In this document: one piece after another, positions 1 through 10,538 of the stretch
How positions within the stretch are numbered: position 1 is the first letter of the stretch
Layout of the letters: each line of letters begins with the position of its first letter
Origin: an uncultured Clostridia bacterium
Lineage (GTDB): Bacteria; Bacillota; Clostridia; Christensenellales; UBA1242
DNA length: 36,795 nt
Assembly (NCBI GenBank): GCA_944364445.1
Contig: CALVWC010000008.1
Location: forward strand, 1-36,795
Direction of reading: 5' to 3'
Notes under the pieces: model-generated
What the model saw: the letters and a program-made list of their open reading frames with translations, nothing else
What the model was told of the DNA's origin: nothing
Database searches by the model: none
Made by a program: the position numbers and the translations under genes

Positions 1-3000
1 CTTGTGTCAACCAAAATGGAATAATTGTTAAGTGTTCCTGCAGTGTTGCCTTCAATGTATGCGCGCACTTCATAACTATTATTTGGTGTCATGTTGTATG
101 GCGCGATTGTGGCAATCGAGGAAATTACAACATCGCTATTCACCGTTTGAGAAGTGGTTGAACTCATTTCAAACTGAGCTGGAGAATAAACATAAGTTCC
201 ACTTTCGTTTGAATAAAGCGTGTATTCTGCTGATTGATTTAAAATGTCATAACTAAAAAGCATCAAAGAGTTTGCCAAAACCTCTTTTCTCTCTTGACGA
301 ACGCCTTCAAGTTCTTCAGCGTTTTCGTCCTGATCATAGTAAGTGGTGTTGTCAAAATATGCTAAATAATCTTCATAAGTCCAATTTCTAATCTCGTTAA
401 ATTCATCTGCTTTTGAATTTAAAAGAAGGAAGTATTTCATGAATTGGTATTCATAAATTTGAGCATATGTCAAACTTGCTGTGTTTTCATCTGTTGCTTT
501 AACCTTGTTTACAAGTGCCTCAAAAGAACCAAACGCTTGATATTCTGCCACAGTTTCGCTGTTTTCAATTTCTCCAACAAGATATTTTATGTTGGCAAGT
601 TGCAAACTATAGTCGTCGCGAGGAGCTAAGGATAAATCTGCCACTGTGATTTCAAAATTCAAAGTGAAATATAGCACTTGAAGTTTGCCATTTGAATATT
701 TTTGCGAAACATCGGTTAAAGTGATTGTTCCATCGATGGAATATTTTCCAACATTGATATTTTGTAAAATGAAATTGTTATTAGAATAGGAAACATCATC
801 GTTGTTTGCAAATTCTATGGAAACTTCCACATCGTCATATACGCAAGTTAATTCTTCGCCAATCGTGATGTTTGTGCCTTGGAAATTGAAATGTGATAAA
901 GGCACATTCGTTTGAAGCCCTGTGTATTGTGTGGTGAAAGAATTTTCCACACTAACATCTGCTTCGCCGTCATAAATCCAAGTTGCATAAAGTGTGATTG
1001 CACCCATAGATGCCATTTCTACTTCAGTGTATCCACCAATGGTGTAATCAACAAAGCCAGAAATACCCGTGTTCAAAATTGCGCCGTCACTTAATCTAAA
1101 ATACTCCAATTTAACATCGTTGTCTGCTGGAAGGAAATAGCCGTCAAAAATGAAGCCGTTTCTTTCTGGCACGATGTCGCTTAGCCCAGTGATTGCCGTG
1201 TTATAGGTTATTCCAGAAATGATGTATTCTTCTTCGCCTTGATAATTTCCAGAGTTGAACACCAATTTTATGTTATATTCTTTTGCCTCCCAAATGGCAT
1301 AAAGTGTGATTTCATCATCGCCCTCTTCGCCAGTTCTTAAATTTGAAACATTTTGATTTGGCTGATATGACGTTCCTTTGCCGTCAATTTGAGTGTTCCA
1401 TTCCACAAAGGAATATCCTGTGATTGCAAAGCCGTTTTCTGGCAAAATTGAGCCAATGCCATAGGTCGCCACAACACTTTCTGTTCTTCCAGTTGCCACG
1501 CCATAAACAGAACTTCCCTCTTCGCCTTGGTCGGCGCTATTAAAGTTGATGGTGTAGGTATTTGCCATCCATGTGCGAGAAATTGTGATTTCATAATCAT
1601 ATTGTCCGAAGTTTTCGCTATCTTCAGAAACAGCAAAGTCTGAAGTGAAATATGTTCTGTCAATTCTGTGATATGTCAGCGCGATTGGAGTTGTGTTGTT
1701 TGCAATCCATCCACTTGCATAATAGCCAATCACATCATTGAAGTGGTCGTTCAAAACCACGCTGTCCATGTCGCTGACAAGATAATATCTATTATACTCT
1801 GCCTGTGGAGCAGTGCTTTGTTTTAAATATTCAGCATTAAACTCGAGGTTGGTTTGTTCGTTGTAATAGAATTTAAGTTGAACAGTTTCGCCTTTAGGAA
1901 TTTGATTTCCGTCAATATCCGTCACATCTAAGTCTGTGCCAGAGGTGATGTTAACCAAAATCGTTTTTTGTTCGATGATTGGAACAAGATATATTGTTTG
2001 ATTTTCAAGTTCAACGATATCGTTATAGAAAACTTCTTTTAATGCCTCAGCCTTAAAGGTCATAACATCATTGCCGTCTAAATCTTGTGCAATGGTGACT
2101 GGACTATTGTCATCCTCTGCATAAAAGATTTGATAGAAAATATCTTCGCCTTTATTTCCTTGTGTGTTAAAGTAGTTTTCTTGTGTCATAAGAGCGACAC
2201 CCACAAAGCGATAGTATCTTGAAAAACCATTTGCTTCCATTTCAAAAACAAAGTTGTTGTTTTCCACTAAATCGTCAATAAGTCCACTTGCATTTGTTGG
2301 ATTATTACTATAATAATAAATTCCTTCCACCAAACTGCCTTCGGCAAGCGAGCTTGAAAGAGCCTCTGTGTTATAGAAATATCTGTAATCAGCATTTCCA
2401 TCATCTTCCCAGCCGTTATAATGGTCGATGGCATATCTATCCATGGTTGCAATATAGCTTACATCCTTACTTGTGTATATCGACTGAATACGGAACATAT
2501 ACCTATCAGCGTCAGCGTCAAAATACATAAAGCCATCGGTTTTTGTTGCACTTGACAAATTATATTCGCCGTCATCGAGATAGCCACCAAATTCTTTTGC
2601 AAAGTCAGCAATCGTGCTGTTTTCCGTGCTAAATTCTGAATCGCCTAAGGTTAGATAAGTGTATGTGTCATATTCTTCATCATAAAGCCTGAAGCCATAG
2701 AAGTTATATCCCAAATTGGTGTTAGTGTCTGTGCTTAATTTAAAGCCGTCGTTAGAATGGAGTTCGATTCTGCTTCCTTGTGAAGTTTCTTCGCCGTCAA
2801 TAATTGTTGATAATTGGCTTGTGTGGGTATCGTCGTCATATAATAGAGAGGTTGGAGTGTCTTGTTGTCTAAACTTTGTTTCCACAATAGCACCATATTC
2901 CACTTCTTTAACAACAAAAGTTATCATAAAATCATAACTTGGCAATGCAAAAGCTTGACCATAATAATTATAATTTAAATTGAAGGAATATGCCGTTTTG

Positions 3001-6000
3001 TTTTGTCTTTCGTTTCCGCTGTTGGCACTTTCCACTTCGAAATAACTATGAACTGGTTCTTTACCTTCTTCTCTTTTAGGATATTGTTCTAAATTTCCTT
3101 CTTCATCGGTGCTTGTGATGTTGATATACACAAAAGTGTTATCTGATAATTGATAAGAGCCGTCATCTGCAACTGAAATTTCGCCAAAATTAATCCCGTC
3201 ACCGATATTACCTCTGAACGACCATTGATAGTCATAAGTGTTGACAATGGTAAATTTAATGGAATTATTTTGAGCATATGTGTTAACTCTTATTGGATTG
3301 GAAAGTGCGTCAACAAGCACATTGTTTGAATTTGTTATGTAAACGCTTGGAAGTTCTCTGTCAGTTATCAACTGATTGCCACTTTCATCCACAAGTTGAA
3401 CATAAAATCTTGCAGTTGTGTTTGCGGTGGAAACATTTATGTAATCAGTATCTTCTCCTGCTGCAGAACCGATATATGCATCCAAAGAATAGAAGTTGTC
3501 GCCACCCAGTTTTGCACGAGAGAAATCGTAATAAATTTTTTGATAAGCATCTTCAACATCTTCTGCATGAACTAAAACTTCAAATTCACCATCACCAGTT
3601 TCATCAATTGGTCCTCCGCCATAGTCAGTTAAAATCACATCTTCCGCCTCAGTGGAGAAAACAAGCCCAAACTCAGCGTTTGTAAGGAAATTTATGTTGT
3701 AATATGATTGTGTGTCAGAGGTTTGTTTGTCCTCATCACAAGAAATTGAAACTAATCTGTCAATAAATTTAAATGTATAATCGCCATAGGATATGGACTG
3801 CTCTAAGGCATAAGCAGAAACCCCTGAATTCTCTCTTCCTTCCACAAGATAAAGTGACATTGTGTGAACATTGGTCGCCTCATCAAAACTAAGTTCATAG
3901 GCATAATATATGGAAGTGGAAGCATCACGAACGATGAAATATTCCTTATCATTTATTGTTAGATATAAACTTTCTCCGCCAACATTTTCAAGTGCTGTCA
4001 CCTCGCCAGAACCAAAATCGTTATTTGTCACAATCATATAGTCGTCAAACATATTAAGACCAAAGTAAAGGCTGTTATTGCTGAATGCTGCACCAATAGC
4101 TTGATTATAAACCCCAACACTCACAAAACCTTTGCTGGTTAAAACTTCAAGATGATTTGGATTTTCTGGCTTGGTTGGCATGGTCAAAACATATTTTACC
4201 GTTTTATCCACAGTCAAATCAAAATCATTTCCAGTTCGAGTCACGCAAAGTTCAAACTCACCACTGCCAACAATTTGCGACAGCGTGTAAACCACATAGT
4301 ATTGACCATAGGTATTTTTTTCTTGCCCGCCACGAAGTTTCCTCATCTGACCATAACTATCAATATAATTGACATTACCTCCCTCTTCATTATGGAAGCC
4401 ATTGTCAGCAAGGTCATTATAAGGATCACCCACCAAGCCATTGTGAAGGTCAAACATAAAGCCATTTCTTAATGTGATTGTGATGAAAATTTCTTCGCCG
4501 TATTTGTCAACATCGCCGGCGTTATAAGTGAAATTGTAAACACCATCACTATTCAAATTTCCGTCACTTCTTGAATATCTAATCGCTCTTGTTGTTCCAG
4601 AAACCACAACACTTTCAATCGCCTCTTCCCAAGTGAAACGATCAGCATAATCAATGTCATTTTTTTCAGAAGCATCCAAAAGCGACAATTTGATGTTGTA
4701 ATCTTCGACGCCTTCCCATTCAACATAGTAAACATCTTCTTTGTTTAAGAAGAAACCAGTGTCATCTCCACCTGTAGTACCATAAATGTTTTCTCCACCA
4801 TATTCAAAGGTTGGATTGCTTGGGTCAAGCGAATTTGTTGTGATTTCTTCCCAAATTCCAATAACACGATGACCTTCTCTTGCAAGTCCACCTTCACCTA
4901 TCGAATCTGTTAAAAGGTTATTAAATTCTTTAATACTCCAAAAGGTGTTATATGCACCCTTAATTGATTCATACTTATCTTCATCTGGCTGACCATTTTG
5001 ACCTGTGACCTTTGAATAATAATCAGGTTTTACACTATTATAAAATCTTTCATAAGAGTTATAGTAAATCTTATATTCAACATCTGGCATTTTTTCCCAC
5101 TGAGCGATAATTCCGTTTGAAACAAGGTTATATAGATAAGAATTGCAGGAAGTTTGTTCTGTGAAACTTACCCCTGTTCCTGAAATCAAAAATCCGTCGA
5201 TTCGATATCCTTCTTTCACAATTGTGTTTGAAGTGATTTGCTCCAATTCGTCACTTAAAGTGTCGGTTGGAAGGTCAATGATGTAATTTGGGTCAAACGC
5301 TCTTATATCTTCAAACATAGCACCAGAAACATTGCTTCCAGTTATGATAAACTCTGGCACGCCTTTATGAACTTGATAAATTCCATCTTTTCCACAAATA
5401 TCATAGTAAGCACCGCCATCAGTGTTGATGCTGACAAGATATCCTCTACTCGTGGTGGCTCTAGATGTGATGTTTGCTCTAACATTTGTGCCTGAAATAT
5501 TGTTCTTTCCATATATAATATAAGAATTTTGGCTATCATAGATGGAATATTCACCAGTGCCAGAATAATCAGCGCAGTTGATGACATATGAATTTTCCAT
5601 TCTGCCCACCAAGGTGGCAAGGTCTGGATTTGTGGAACTTTGACCGATATATTTTATTTCGCCGACGATTACATCGCGGATAATTGCGTTGTCAATCGAA
5701 CCAAAAAGGCCAACCGCTTCGCCATATTCCACTTGAAGCGAGCAGTTTATGCCTGTGATTGTGAAATTATTGCCGTCGAAAACTGCGTTTTCAAAATCGT
5801 ATCCGTTTATACCGATTGGGTCCCACGCTTTGCTGGAAAGGTCAATGCTGTTTTGAAGTGAAAAGTATGTTATGCCATTTGTATCTTTGGAAAGTGTGCC
5901 TGAAATTTTTCCGTTATATCTGTCAGCAACTCGAGCTAAATCTTCCGCTGTATAAATGAGATATGGATTGTCCTGCGTTCCACCACCCAGCCACAAACTT

Positions 6001-7412
6001 GAAGAAGTTGTGTTGTTGTCGCCGTTTGCCAGCCCAATATCAACTGTGTTGATTAAATATGGATATGCGTCATTAAATTCATTGTTGATTGCCCAAATTG
6101 ATGAAGAAAAATTGAGTGTGTTAACAACAAAATCTATGTTTGTTGCTTTGCCGTCTAGATGTGCCACTTTCGTTGCATACCTATAATCGTCGCCTTTATA
6201 GCCACCGTCCACTAAAATGGCATCGTAATCGTAATACACATTAGAAAGCGAGCAACTGGAAGAAGAGAAATTGATAATTTCGCTGAAAGTGTAATATTCA
6301 TTTGCACCTTGATCAACATTACCCACATTAAAAGCGTTTTCAATTAAGCCATTTGAAATTGTTGTGCCTGTTGGATTTGCACCAAAGCCCACAATTCCAC
6401 CCACATACACATTAGGTGAAGTTGAACCAGAGGAAAGCGAAGTCAAATTGAAATCGCCTTTATTATAAACACTTTGAAGTTTAAAATAGTTCCTGTTGGA
6501 AGTTGTTGAAGCATAGCCTAAAATTCCGCCAGCATATGTATTTATCGACTTAACAACAATGCTTCCAGCGTTATATGAATTTGTGATGTTTAGATAAGCG
6601 GTGGTTGTAAGCGAACTTTCGCTTCCCACAAGTCCACCCACATTGATGTTTTGAGTGCCTGATGACTGGCTGTAGGAGGACGAAATTGTGCCTTCGTTGA
6701 AACTTTCACTTATTGAAACTTTGTTCGCTGTGCCACCCACAAGCCCACCAACGTTAATTCCACCAACAACGCTTGCATAGTTTATGGATTTTGAAATCGT
6801 TCCTCCTGTCGCTTTTCCCACAAGTCCACCAACATTTGTGGCGGAGGTTGCTTGCACATTTCCGCGAACAGAGCAGTTTGTTATGTTGCCTGTTAATTCG
6901 CCAGCAAACGCACCAACATTGGTGTAATTGTTAGCAGAAATGTTGACGCTTGATAAATGCAAGTTGTTAATCTTTCCGCTTACCGAAGAAAATAATCCTG
7001 CACTTCCATTTCCAGAGGTTATGCTAAGCCCAAAAATTGTGTGACCTTGACCATTGAATGTTCCAAGAAAAGAAGTGGCAGAAGATGAGGTTGTGGAACT
7101 TTTCCCGATAGGCGTCCAAGCCCTGCCACCAAGATTGATGTCGGTGGTTAAATATATCGTGGCATTGCCATAACTTGTGCCATTTCGCACAGTGTAAGCA
7201 AAATACGAAAAGCCGTCCGCTGAATGTATGTAATATTTATTGCCGTCCTTATAAAAATCGCCAGCAGAGGCGGAAGAATCATAATTGCCGTCCCAAACGC
7301 TGGCATCCTCAGTTGACGCATCTGCTAAAAAGATAGGTGCTTGAACAAATAGCGACCCAAACACACCACCCAAAAGAATGATAAATGAAAAAATAAGACT
7401 TTTAATTTTCAT
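1..7412 (-). CDS. giant secreted repeat protein (GLUG and Listeria-Bacteroides repeats), partial
   Basis: The reading frame opens at ATG 7412 and stays open to the left edge, giving 2470 residues without the C-terminus. It starts with a signal peptide (MKIKSLIFSF, hydrophobic to about residue 30). Residues about 190-345 carry several GLUG-like motifs (NVGGLVG, YAGGILG, VGGIVG). A second module opening with GTQDNPYLI lies at about 475-600. Degenerate B-repeat pieces follow at about 740-905, and two clear Listeria-Bacteroides (InlB B-type) repeats ending in LYAIWE and LYATWI at about 1950-2145. Such proteins are exported, repeat-built surface or adhesin-like proteins; a binding target cannot be inferred. 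A GGGGTG sequence just before the ATG is a plausible ribosome binding site, and a promoter lies at 7462-7490. The cell-wall or membrane anchor, if any, is outside the window. Sure of the gene and its export, unsure of its role. Confidence 0.85.
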   Translation of the reverse strand, partial: MKIKSLIFSFIILLGGVFGSLFVQAPIFLADASTEDASVWDGNYDSSASAGDFYKDGNKYYIHSADGFSYFAYTVRNGTSYGNATIYLTTDINLGGRAWTPIGKSSTTSSSATSFLGTFNGQGHTIFGLSITSGNGSAGLFSSVSGKINNLHLSSVNISANNYTNVGAFAGELTGNITNCSVRGNVQATSATNVGGLVGKATGGTISKSINYASVVGGINVGGLVGGTANKVSISESFNEGTISSSYSQSSGTQNINVGGLVGSESSLTTTAYLNITNSYNAGSIVVKSINTYAGGILGYASTTSNRNYFKLQSVYNKGDFNLTSLSSGSTSPNVYVGGIVGFGANPTGTTISNGLIENAFNVGNVDQGANEYYTFSEIINFSSSSCSLSNVYYDYDAILVDGGYKGDDYRYATKVAHLDGKATNIDFVVNTLNFSSSIWAINNEFNDAYPYLINTVDIGLANGDNNTTSSSLWLGGGTQDNPYLIYTAEDLARVADRYNGKISGTLSKDTNGITYFSLQNSIDLSSKAWDPIGINGYDFENAVFDGNNFTITGINCSLQVEYGEAVGLFGSIDNAIIRDVIVGEIKYIGQSSTNPDLATLVGRMENSYVINCADYSGTGEYSIYDSQNSYIIYGKNNISGTNVRANITSRATTSRGYLVSINTDGGAYYDICGKDGIYQVHKGVPEFIITGSNVSGAMFEDIRAFDPNYIIDLPTDTLSDELEQITSNTIVKEGYRIDGFLISGTGVSFTEQTSCNSYLYNLVSNGIIAQWEKMPDVEYKIYYNSYERFYNSVKPDYYSKVTGQNGQPDEDKYESIKGAYNTFWSIKEFNNLLTDSIGEGGLAREGHRVIGIWEEITTNSLDPSNPTFEYGGENIYGTTGGDDTGFFLNKEDVYYVEWEGVEDYNIKLSLLDASEKNDIDYADRFTWEEAIESVVVSGTTRAIRYSRSDGNLNSDGVYNFTYNAGDVDKYGEEIFITITLRNGFMFDLHNGLVGDPYNDLADNGFHNEEGGNVNYIDSYGQMRKLRGGQEKNTYGQYYVVYTLSQIVGSGEFELCVTRTGNDFDLTVDKTVKYVLTMPTKPENPNHLEVLTSKGFVSVGVYNQAIGAAFSNNSLYFGLNMFDDYMIVTNNDFGSGEVTALENVGGESLYLTINDKEYFIVRDASTSIYYAYELSFDEATNVHTMSLYLVEGRENSGVSAYALEQSISYGDYTFKFIDRLVSISCDEDKQTSDTQSYYNINFLTNAEFGLVFSTEAEDVILTDYGGGPIDETGDGEFEVLVHAEDVEDAYQKIYYDFSRAKLGGDNFYSLDAYIGSAAGEDTDYINVSTANTTARFYVQLVDESGNQLITDRELPSVYITNSNNVLVDALSNPIRVNTYAQNNSIKFTIVNTYDYQWSFRGNIGDGINFGEISVADDGSYQLSDNTFVYINITSTDEEGNLEQYPKREEGKEPVHSYFEVESANSGNERQNKTAYSFNLNYNYYGQAFALPSYDFMITFVVKEVEYGAIVETKFRQQDTPTSLLYDDDTHTSQLSTIIDGEETSQGSRIELHSNDGFKLSTDTNTNLGYNFYGFRLYDEEYDTYTYLTLGDSEFSTENSTIADFAKEFGGYLDDGEYNLSSATKTDGFMYFDADADRYMFRIQSIYTSKDVSYIATMDRYAIDHYNGWEDDGNADYRYFYNTEALSSSLAEGSLVEGIYYYSNNPTNASGLIDDLVENNNFVFEMEANGFSRYYRFVGVALMTQENYFNTQGNKGEDIFYQIFYAEDDNSPVTIAQDLDGNDVMTFKAEALKEVFYNDIVELENQTIYLVPIIEQKTILVNITSGTDLDVTDIDGNQIPKGETVQLKFYYNEQTNLEFNAEYLKQSTAPQAEYNRYYLVSDMDSVVLNDHFNDVIGYYASGWIANNTTPIALTYHRIDRTYFTSDFAVSEDSENFGQYDYEITISRTWMANTYTINFNSADQGEEGSSVYGVATGRTESVVATYGIGSILPENGFAITGYSFVEWNTQIDGKGTSYQPNQNVSNLRTGEEGDDEITLYAIWEAKEYNIKLVFNSGNYQGEEEYIISGITYNTAITGLSDIVPERNGFIFDGYFLPADNDVKLEYFRLSDGAILNTGISGFVDYTIGGYTEVEMASMGAITLYATWIYDGEADVSVENSFTTQYTGLQTNVPLSHFNFQGTNITIGEELTCVYDDVEVSIEFANNDDVSYSNNNFILQNINVGKYSIDGTITLTDVSQKYSNGKLQVLYFTLNFEITVADLSLAPRDDYSLQLANIKYLVGEIENSETVAEYQAFGSFEALVNKVKATDENTASLTYAQIYEYQFMKYFLLLNSKADEFNEIRNWTYEDYLAYFDNTTYYDQDENAEELEGVRQERKEVLANSLMLFSYDILNQSAEYTLYSNESGTYVYSPAQFEMSSTTSQTVNSDVVISSIATIAPYNMTPNNSYEVRAYIEGNTAGTLNNYSILVDT

Positions 7413-7461
7413 GTGCACACCCCATATCACACAAGATTAACAACCTTAAATTGTTAAATAT

Positions 7462-7490
7462 ATTATACTAAATATTGTAATCAAAAGCAA
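7462..7490 (-). promoter_or_regulatory. sigma-A-type promoter of the giant secreted protein
   Basis: TATAAT (7462-7467) with TTGCTT (7485-7490) 17 bases upstream. The predicted start is near 7455, giving a leader of about 43 bases before ATG 7412. The -10 is perfect, the -35 weak. Confidence 0.6.
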
Positions 7491-7751
7491 ACATTTTAAA
7501 CAAAATATGAGAATATGTATATTAAAAAATTTTAAGCAATCTTAAACTATTTTAAAAAAATTCTTTTAAAAACAAAAAAATAAAAGAAAAAATTGGATAA
7601 AAATAAAAAAATATTAAAAAATTCATTAAAATTAACAAAAAATGCACTTTTTTTCGATTTTTTTATGATTTTTTAGCAATTTTTTTAAGTTTTTTGAAAA
7701 CATAAAAAATATTTTTTAATCACAGAAATTTAAACGATAAAAAATAAATAA

Positions 7752-7779
7752 AAAAATAAGCAAAAATTTGCCTATTTTT
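7752..7779 (-). terminator. terminator of the dnaB-gltX operon
   Basis: Arms 7752-7764 and 7767-7779 pair over 13 positions with one G-U. On the minus strand the 5' arm is AAAAATAGGCAAA and the 3' arm ends in a T run, followed by more T-rich sequence. It lies 18 bases after the gltX stop. The core resembles the terminator at 26819-26847. Confidence 0.65.
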
Positions 7780-7796
7780 AAATATTAATTTTTCTT

Positions 7797-9428
7797 TTAA
7801 ACAATTAAAGAAATTCTTTCTCGAACTTTTTCTTCGCCTAAAATTGTCATAATTTCGTATAAATCTGGCGAATCTTTATGCCCTGTGATTGCCACACGAA
7901 TAAACTCGCATACCTTTGCCACATTACCTTTATAGGTATTTGGATTTTGCTTATATAGTTTATTGTCAGTGGCATAACCTAAAACACCTGCCATTTCTTT
8001 AATCTTATCAAACCAAATTGTTTTATCTGAAAGGTCAAGATATTTTTTATACGCTCTAAGCACTTCTTCAAACTTTTTTCTTTCGCTTTCATCGATTTGA
8101 TAATTTTTTGGCGCACTGAACATATAGTCGAAAGTGTCGAACACCATGCTCCACTTGTAAACATCCTTTCTTGGCTTTGGTTTTTCACGGTCGATGTTTA
8201 AAACTTTCACAACATAGTCTTTATCTTTCACTAAATAGTCAACATTTTCTTCTGAAAACTCTTTCGCCCAACTGAGTAATTTTTGATAGCAGGTTTCGGC
8301 TGTGTATTTGGAAATGATATCTTTTGAAATGTCGTTTAATTTTAAAATGTCAAAAACTGGACGATTGGCTGTGATGTTGAAGCCATCAAATGGAAATTCG
8401 TCTATGCTTTTATCTGGGTTTTCCTTTCGCCAACCTTCAAACTTAGAGTTGGCAAGATTGGTCAAATATTCAATAAGCGCTTCTGGCTCATAACCTTCTC
8501 TTGCAAAGAAACGCATATCAGCCTCTGCATCAATACGCTTTGAAATCTTGGTTTTTCCACCATTTTCGCGGATTTTGTTGATAAGTGGAGTGTGAATATA
8601 TTTTGGAAGAGGGAAACCTAAAGCCTCATGAATTTCAATGTGAAGTGGGTAGGACGGAATCCATTCTTCTCCTCTCACAACTGTGGTTGTGCCCATAAGA
8701 AAATCATCCACAGCGTGTGCAAAGGCATAAGTTGGCATGAAATCGCTTTTAAGAAGCACGGCATCTTCGCCGTTCTCTTGAATTTCAAGTTCGCCTTTCA
8801 AAACATCCTGCACTTTAATTTTGTTCTGCCCATTTCCCTTAGATTTAAGTTTAATGGCAAAAGTTTTGCCGTCTTTTAAATACTCTTCAATCTGCTCGAA
8901 AGTCAAATTACGGCAAACATCTTTATCTTCGGTTATTCCAAGAGAAAACATTTTTTCTCTTTTTTCTTTCACATCATTAAGCCCTTCGGTCTTTCGGCAA
9001 AAACATGGAAAAGCCTTTCCTTCTGCCACAAGTTTTTTGGCATAGGCTCTATAGATTTCCTCTCTTTCGCTTTGGAAATATGGACCATAATTGCCAACAA
9101 CTTTCACACCTTTTTCTTCATATTCGTCTGGCAAATAGCCATAGCGTTTCAAAGTTTCAAGAATTATGGTGCTTGCGCCGATAAGTTCACGCTTTTTGTC
9201 GGTATCCTCAATGCGAAGATAGAAAACTCCACCGCTTCGTTTTGCGATGTTGCGGTCGATAACACACTGAAAAAAGCCTCCAATGTGCATAAAACCTGTT
9301 GGGCTTGGCGCAAATCTTGTCACTTCAGCGCCTTTTTTCAACTTGCGTTTAGGATATTTCTTCTCGATTTCTTCCACTGTTAACTTGTTGTTTGGAAACA
9401 ACAACTCACTAAGTTTTTTATAGTCCAT
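7797..9428 (-). CDS. gltX: glutamate--tRNA ligase
   Basis: Class I aminoacyl-tRNA synthetase that charges tRNA with glutamate in the cytoplasm. The ATP-binding signature PSPTGFMHIGG (HIGH motif, residues 48-51) and the second signature KISKR (294-298) are both intact. The 543-residue length and the extended N-terminus before PSPTG match the longer GltX type common in Clostridia rather than the roughly 485-residue type. Whether it discriminates between tRNA-Glu and tRNA-Gln cannot be read from the sequence. ATG 9428 has AAAGGAGAG six bases upstream. It is the last gene of the dnaB operon, 12 bases after the lipoprotein stop, and is followed by a terminator. No T-box leader was seen, as expected inside an operon. 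Confidence 0.96.
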   Translation of the reverse strand: MDYKKLSELLFPNNKLTVEEIEKKYPKRKLKKGAEVTRFAPSPTGFMHIGGFFQCVIDRNIAKRSGGVFYLRIEDTDKKRELIGASTIILETLKRYGYLPDEYEEKGVKVVGNYGPYFQSEREEIYRAYAKKLVAEGKAFPCFCRKTEGLNDVKEKREKMFSLGITEDKDVCRNLTFEQIEEYLKDGKTFAIKLKSKGNGQNKIKVQDVLKGELEIQENGEDAVLLKSDFMPTYAFAHAVDDFLMGTTTVVRGEEWIPSYPLHIEIHEALGFPLPKYIHTPLINKIRENGGKTKISKRIDAEADMRFFAREGYEPEALIEYLTNLANSKFEGWRKENPDKSIDEFPFDGFNITANRPVFDILKLNDISKDIISKYTAETCYQKLLSWAKEFSEENVDYLVKDKDYVVKVLNIDREKPKPRKDVYKWSMVFDTFDYMFSAPKNYQIDESERKKFEEVLRAYKKYLDLSDKTIWFDKIKEMAGVLGYATDNKLYKQNPNTYKGNVAKVCEFIRVAITGHKDSPDLYEIMTILGEEKVRERISLIV

Positions 9429-9440
9429 TTTTCTCTCCTT

Positions 9441-10529
9441 TTATCTTACTGCACTTTCAAGATAGTCTAAAAATTCTGATAATGAAACCTCCACAAATTG
9501 CTCAACTTTTTGTAGGTATATTTCTGCTCTGTCGTTTGCCTCCATATATCTTGTTAAATCATTATCATAATCCACTGAAAGCGTTCTGATATCCAAGCCG
9601 TCAAGCGCTTCAAGATAGTCATTAAGTTCCACATAGAAGATGTCCGCTTCTTCTCTTATCGCCTTGATTTCTTCCACCGTCACCGTATCGCTTAATTGTG
9701 CACCTGATAATTGCATGATATAAACATATTCTGTTAAATCATTTTTCAAATTTTCAACAACATTTGCAATGCGATTGAATGTTTCATTTTGGTCTGTTTC
9801 ATAAAAGTTGAAAGAGCCGATTTCGTTGACATATAAGTTGTGAAATGCTGGCAAAAGTTTGTTTAAAATTGTGTTTTTCACAAGTTCAACATTAGAAATT
9901 TCCAATTCTTCCAGAGAATCTAAAATTCCAACCGAGTCAACGGCACTGGAAAGACGCTGAGAGAGTTGCACACATTTATCTACAAATTTCACATATTCAC
10001 GCTTAAATTCTCTCAGCCTTGCAAGTTTAACTTCACTTGTTGGAGCAAGATTTTGGAAACTTGAATTTGAAAAATCGGATGCCAAACTATTTCGTGCTTC
10101 CACAAAAGTTTGAATGCTGTTTGTGAAGTCGACGATTTTGTTGTTTAAGTCCTCCATTTGTCCGCGAGTGTCACTGTTAAGTTCTTCATCTGTTAGATTT
10201 GTGATAACGCCATAGTTTTCTTCGATATAACTCATGGAAAGAGAGAAAACGGTGTTATAAAAATTGTCTAAATCGGTGTAGTTTGTTGTGCCTGAAGAAA
10301 TGTATCCGTCAATAACACTGCCATAGGAAATGGAAAAATAATTTACATCATTTATGTTGCTTTCTGTTTTATTAAAAACATCGTCATGTTCGCTTAGCGC
10401 CGTGTTCATCGCTTCAATGTTTTCCAAAATTGTTGATGTGGATGGTTCATTACATCCCGCAAAAGTGAAAACACACAAAAGGCAAACCGCAATCATAATA
10501 ACCGAAAGAAAAGTTTTCGTTTTTGTCAT
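9441..10529 (-). CDS. lipoprotein of unknown function
   Basis: 362 residues. The N-terminus has a lysine-containing n-region, a hydrophobic core and a lipobox ending FAGC, so the mature protein should be lipid-anchored on the outer face of the membrane. The rest is acidic, rich in Leu, Glu, Asn and Ser, and looks mainly alpha-helical with coiled-coil character; no catalytic motif was recognised. The SD AAGGAGG overlaps the stop codon of the upstream membrane-anchored gene, and ATG 10529 follows closely, so the two are probably translated together. The pairing of two extracytoplasmic proteins suggests they work together, but this is inference from position only. Confidence 0.85.
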   Translation of the reverse strand: MTKTKTFLSVIMIAVCLLCVFTFAGCNEPSTSTILENIEAMNTALSEHDDVFNKTESNINDVNYFSISYGSVIDGYISSGTTNYTDLDNFYNTVFSLSMSYIEENYGVITNLTDEELNSDTRGQMEDLNNKIVDFTNSIQTFVEARNSLASDFSNSSFQNLAPTSEVKLARLREFKREYVKFVDKCVQLSQRLSSAVDSVGILDSLEELEISNVELVKNTILNKLLPAFHNLYVNEIGSFNFYETDQNETFNRIANVVENLKNDLTEYVYIMQLSGAQLSDTVTVEEIKAIREEADIFYVELNDYLEALDGLDIRTLSVDYDNDLTRYMEANDRAEIYLQKVEQFVEVSLSEFLDYLESAVR

Positions 10530-10538
10530 ACTTCCTCC

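Larger units (their letters stand above)
7413..7796. other. AT-rich intergenic spacer
   Basis: Spacer between gltX and the giant secreted gene, made almost entirely of A and T runs. It holds the gltX operon terminator (7752-7779) and the promoter at 7462-7490. In between (about 7500-7745) no gene or clear RNA was seen, only homopolymer runs and the string ACAAAAAATGC (7635-7645), which recurs exactly at 29876-29886. Confidence 0.6.

Noticed and set aside
3293..3685. 130-codon open frame on the plus strand
   Set aside because: Antisense to the giant secreted protein, rich in His and Gln from reversed codons, with no SD.
5342..5620. Open frame of 92 codons on the minus strand
   Set aside because: It is an out-of-frame shadow of the giant secreted protein, whose frame from ATG 7412 runs uninterrupted through this region.
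9429..9440. T-box or other leader before gltX
   Set aside because: Only 12 bases separate it from the previous gene in the same operon.
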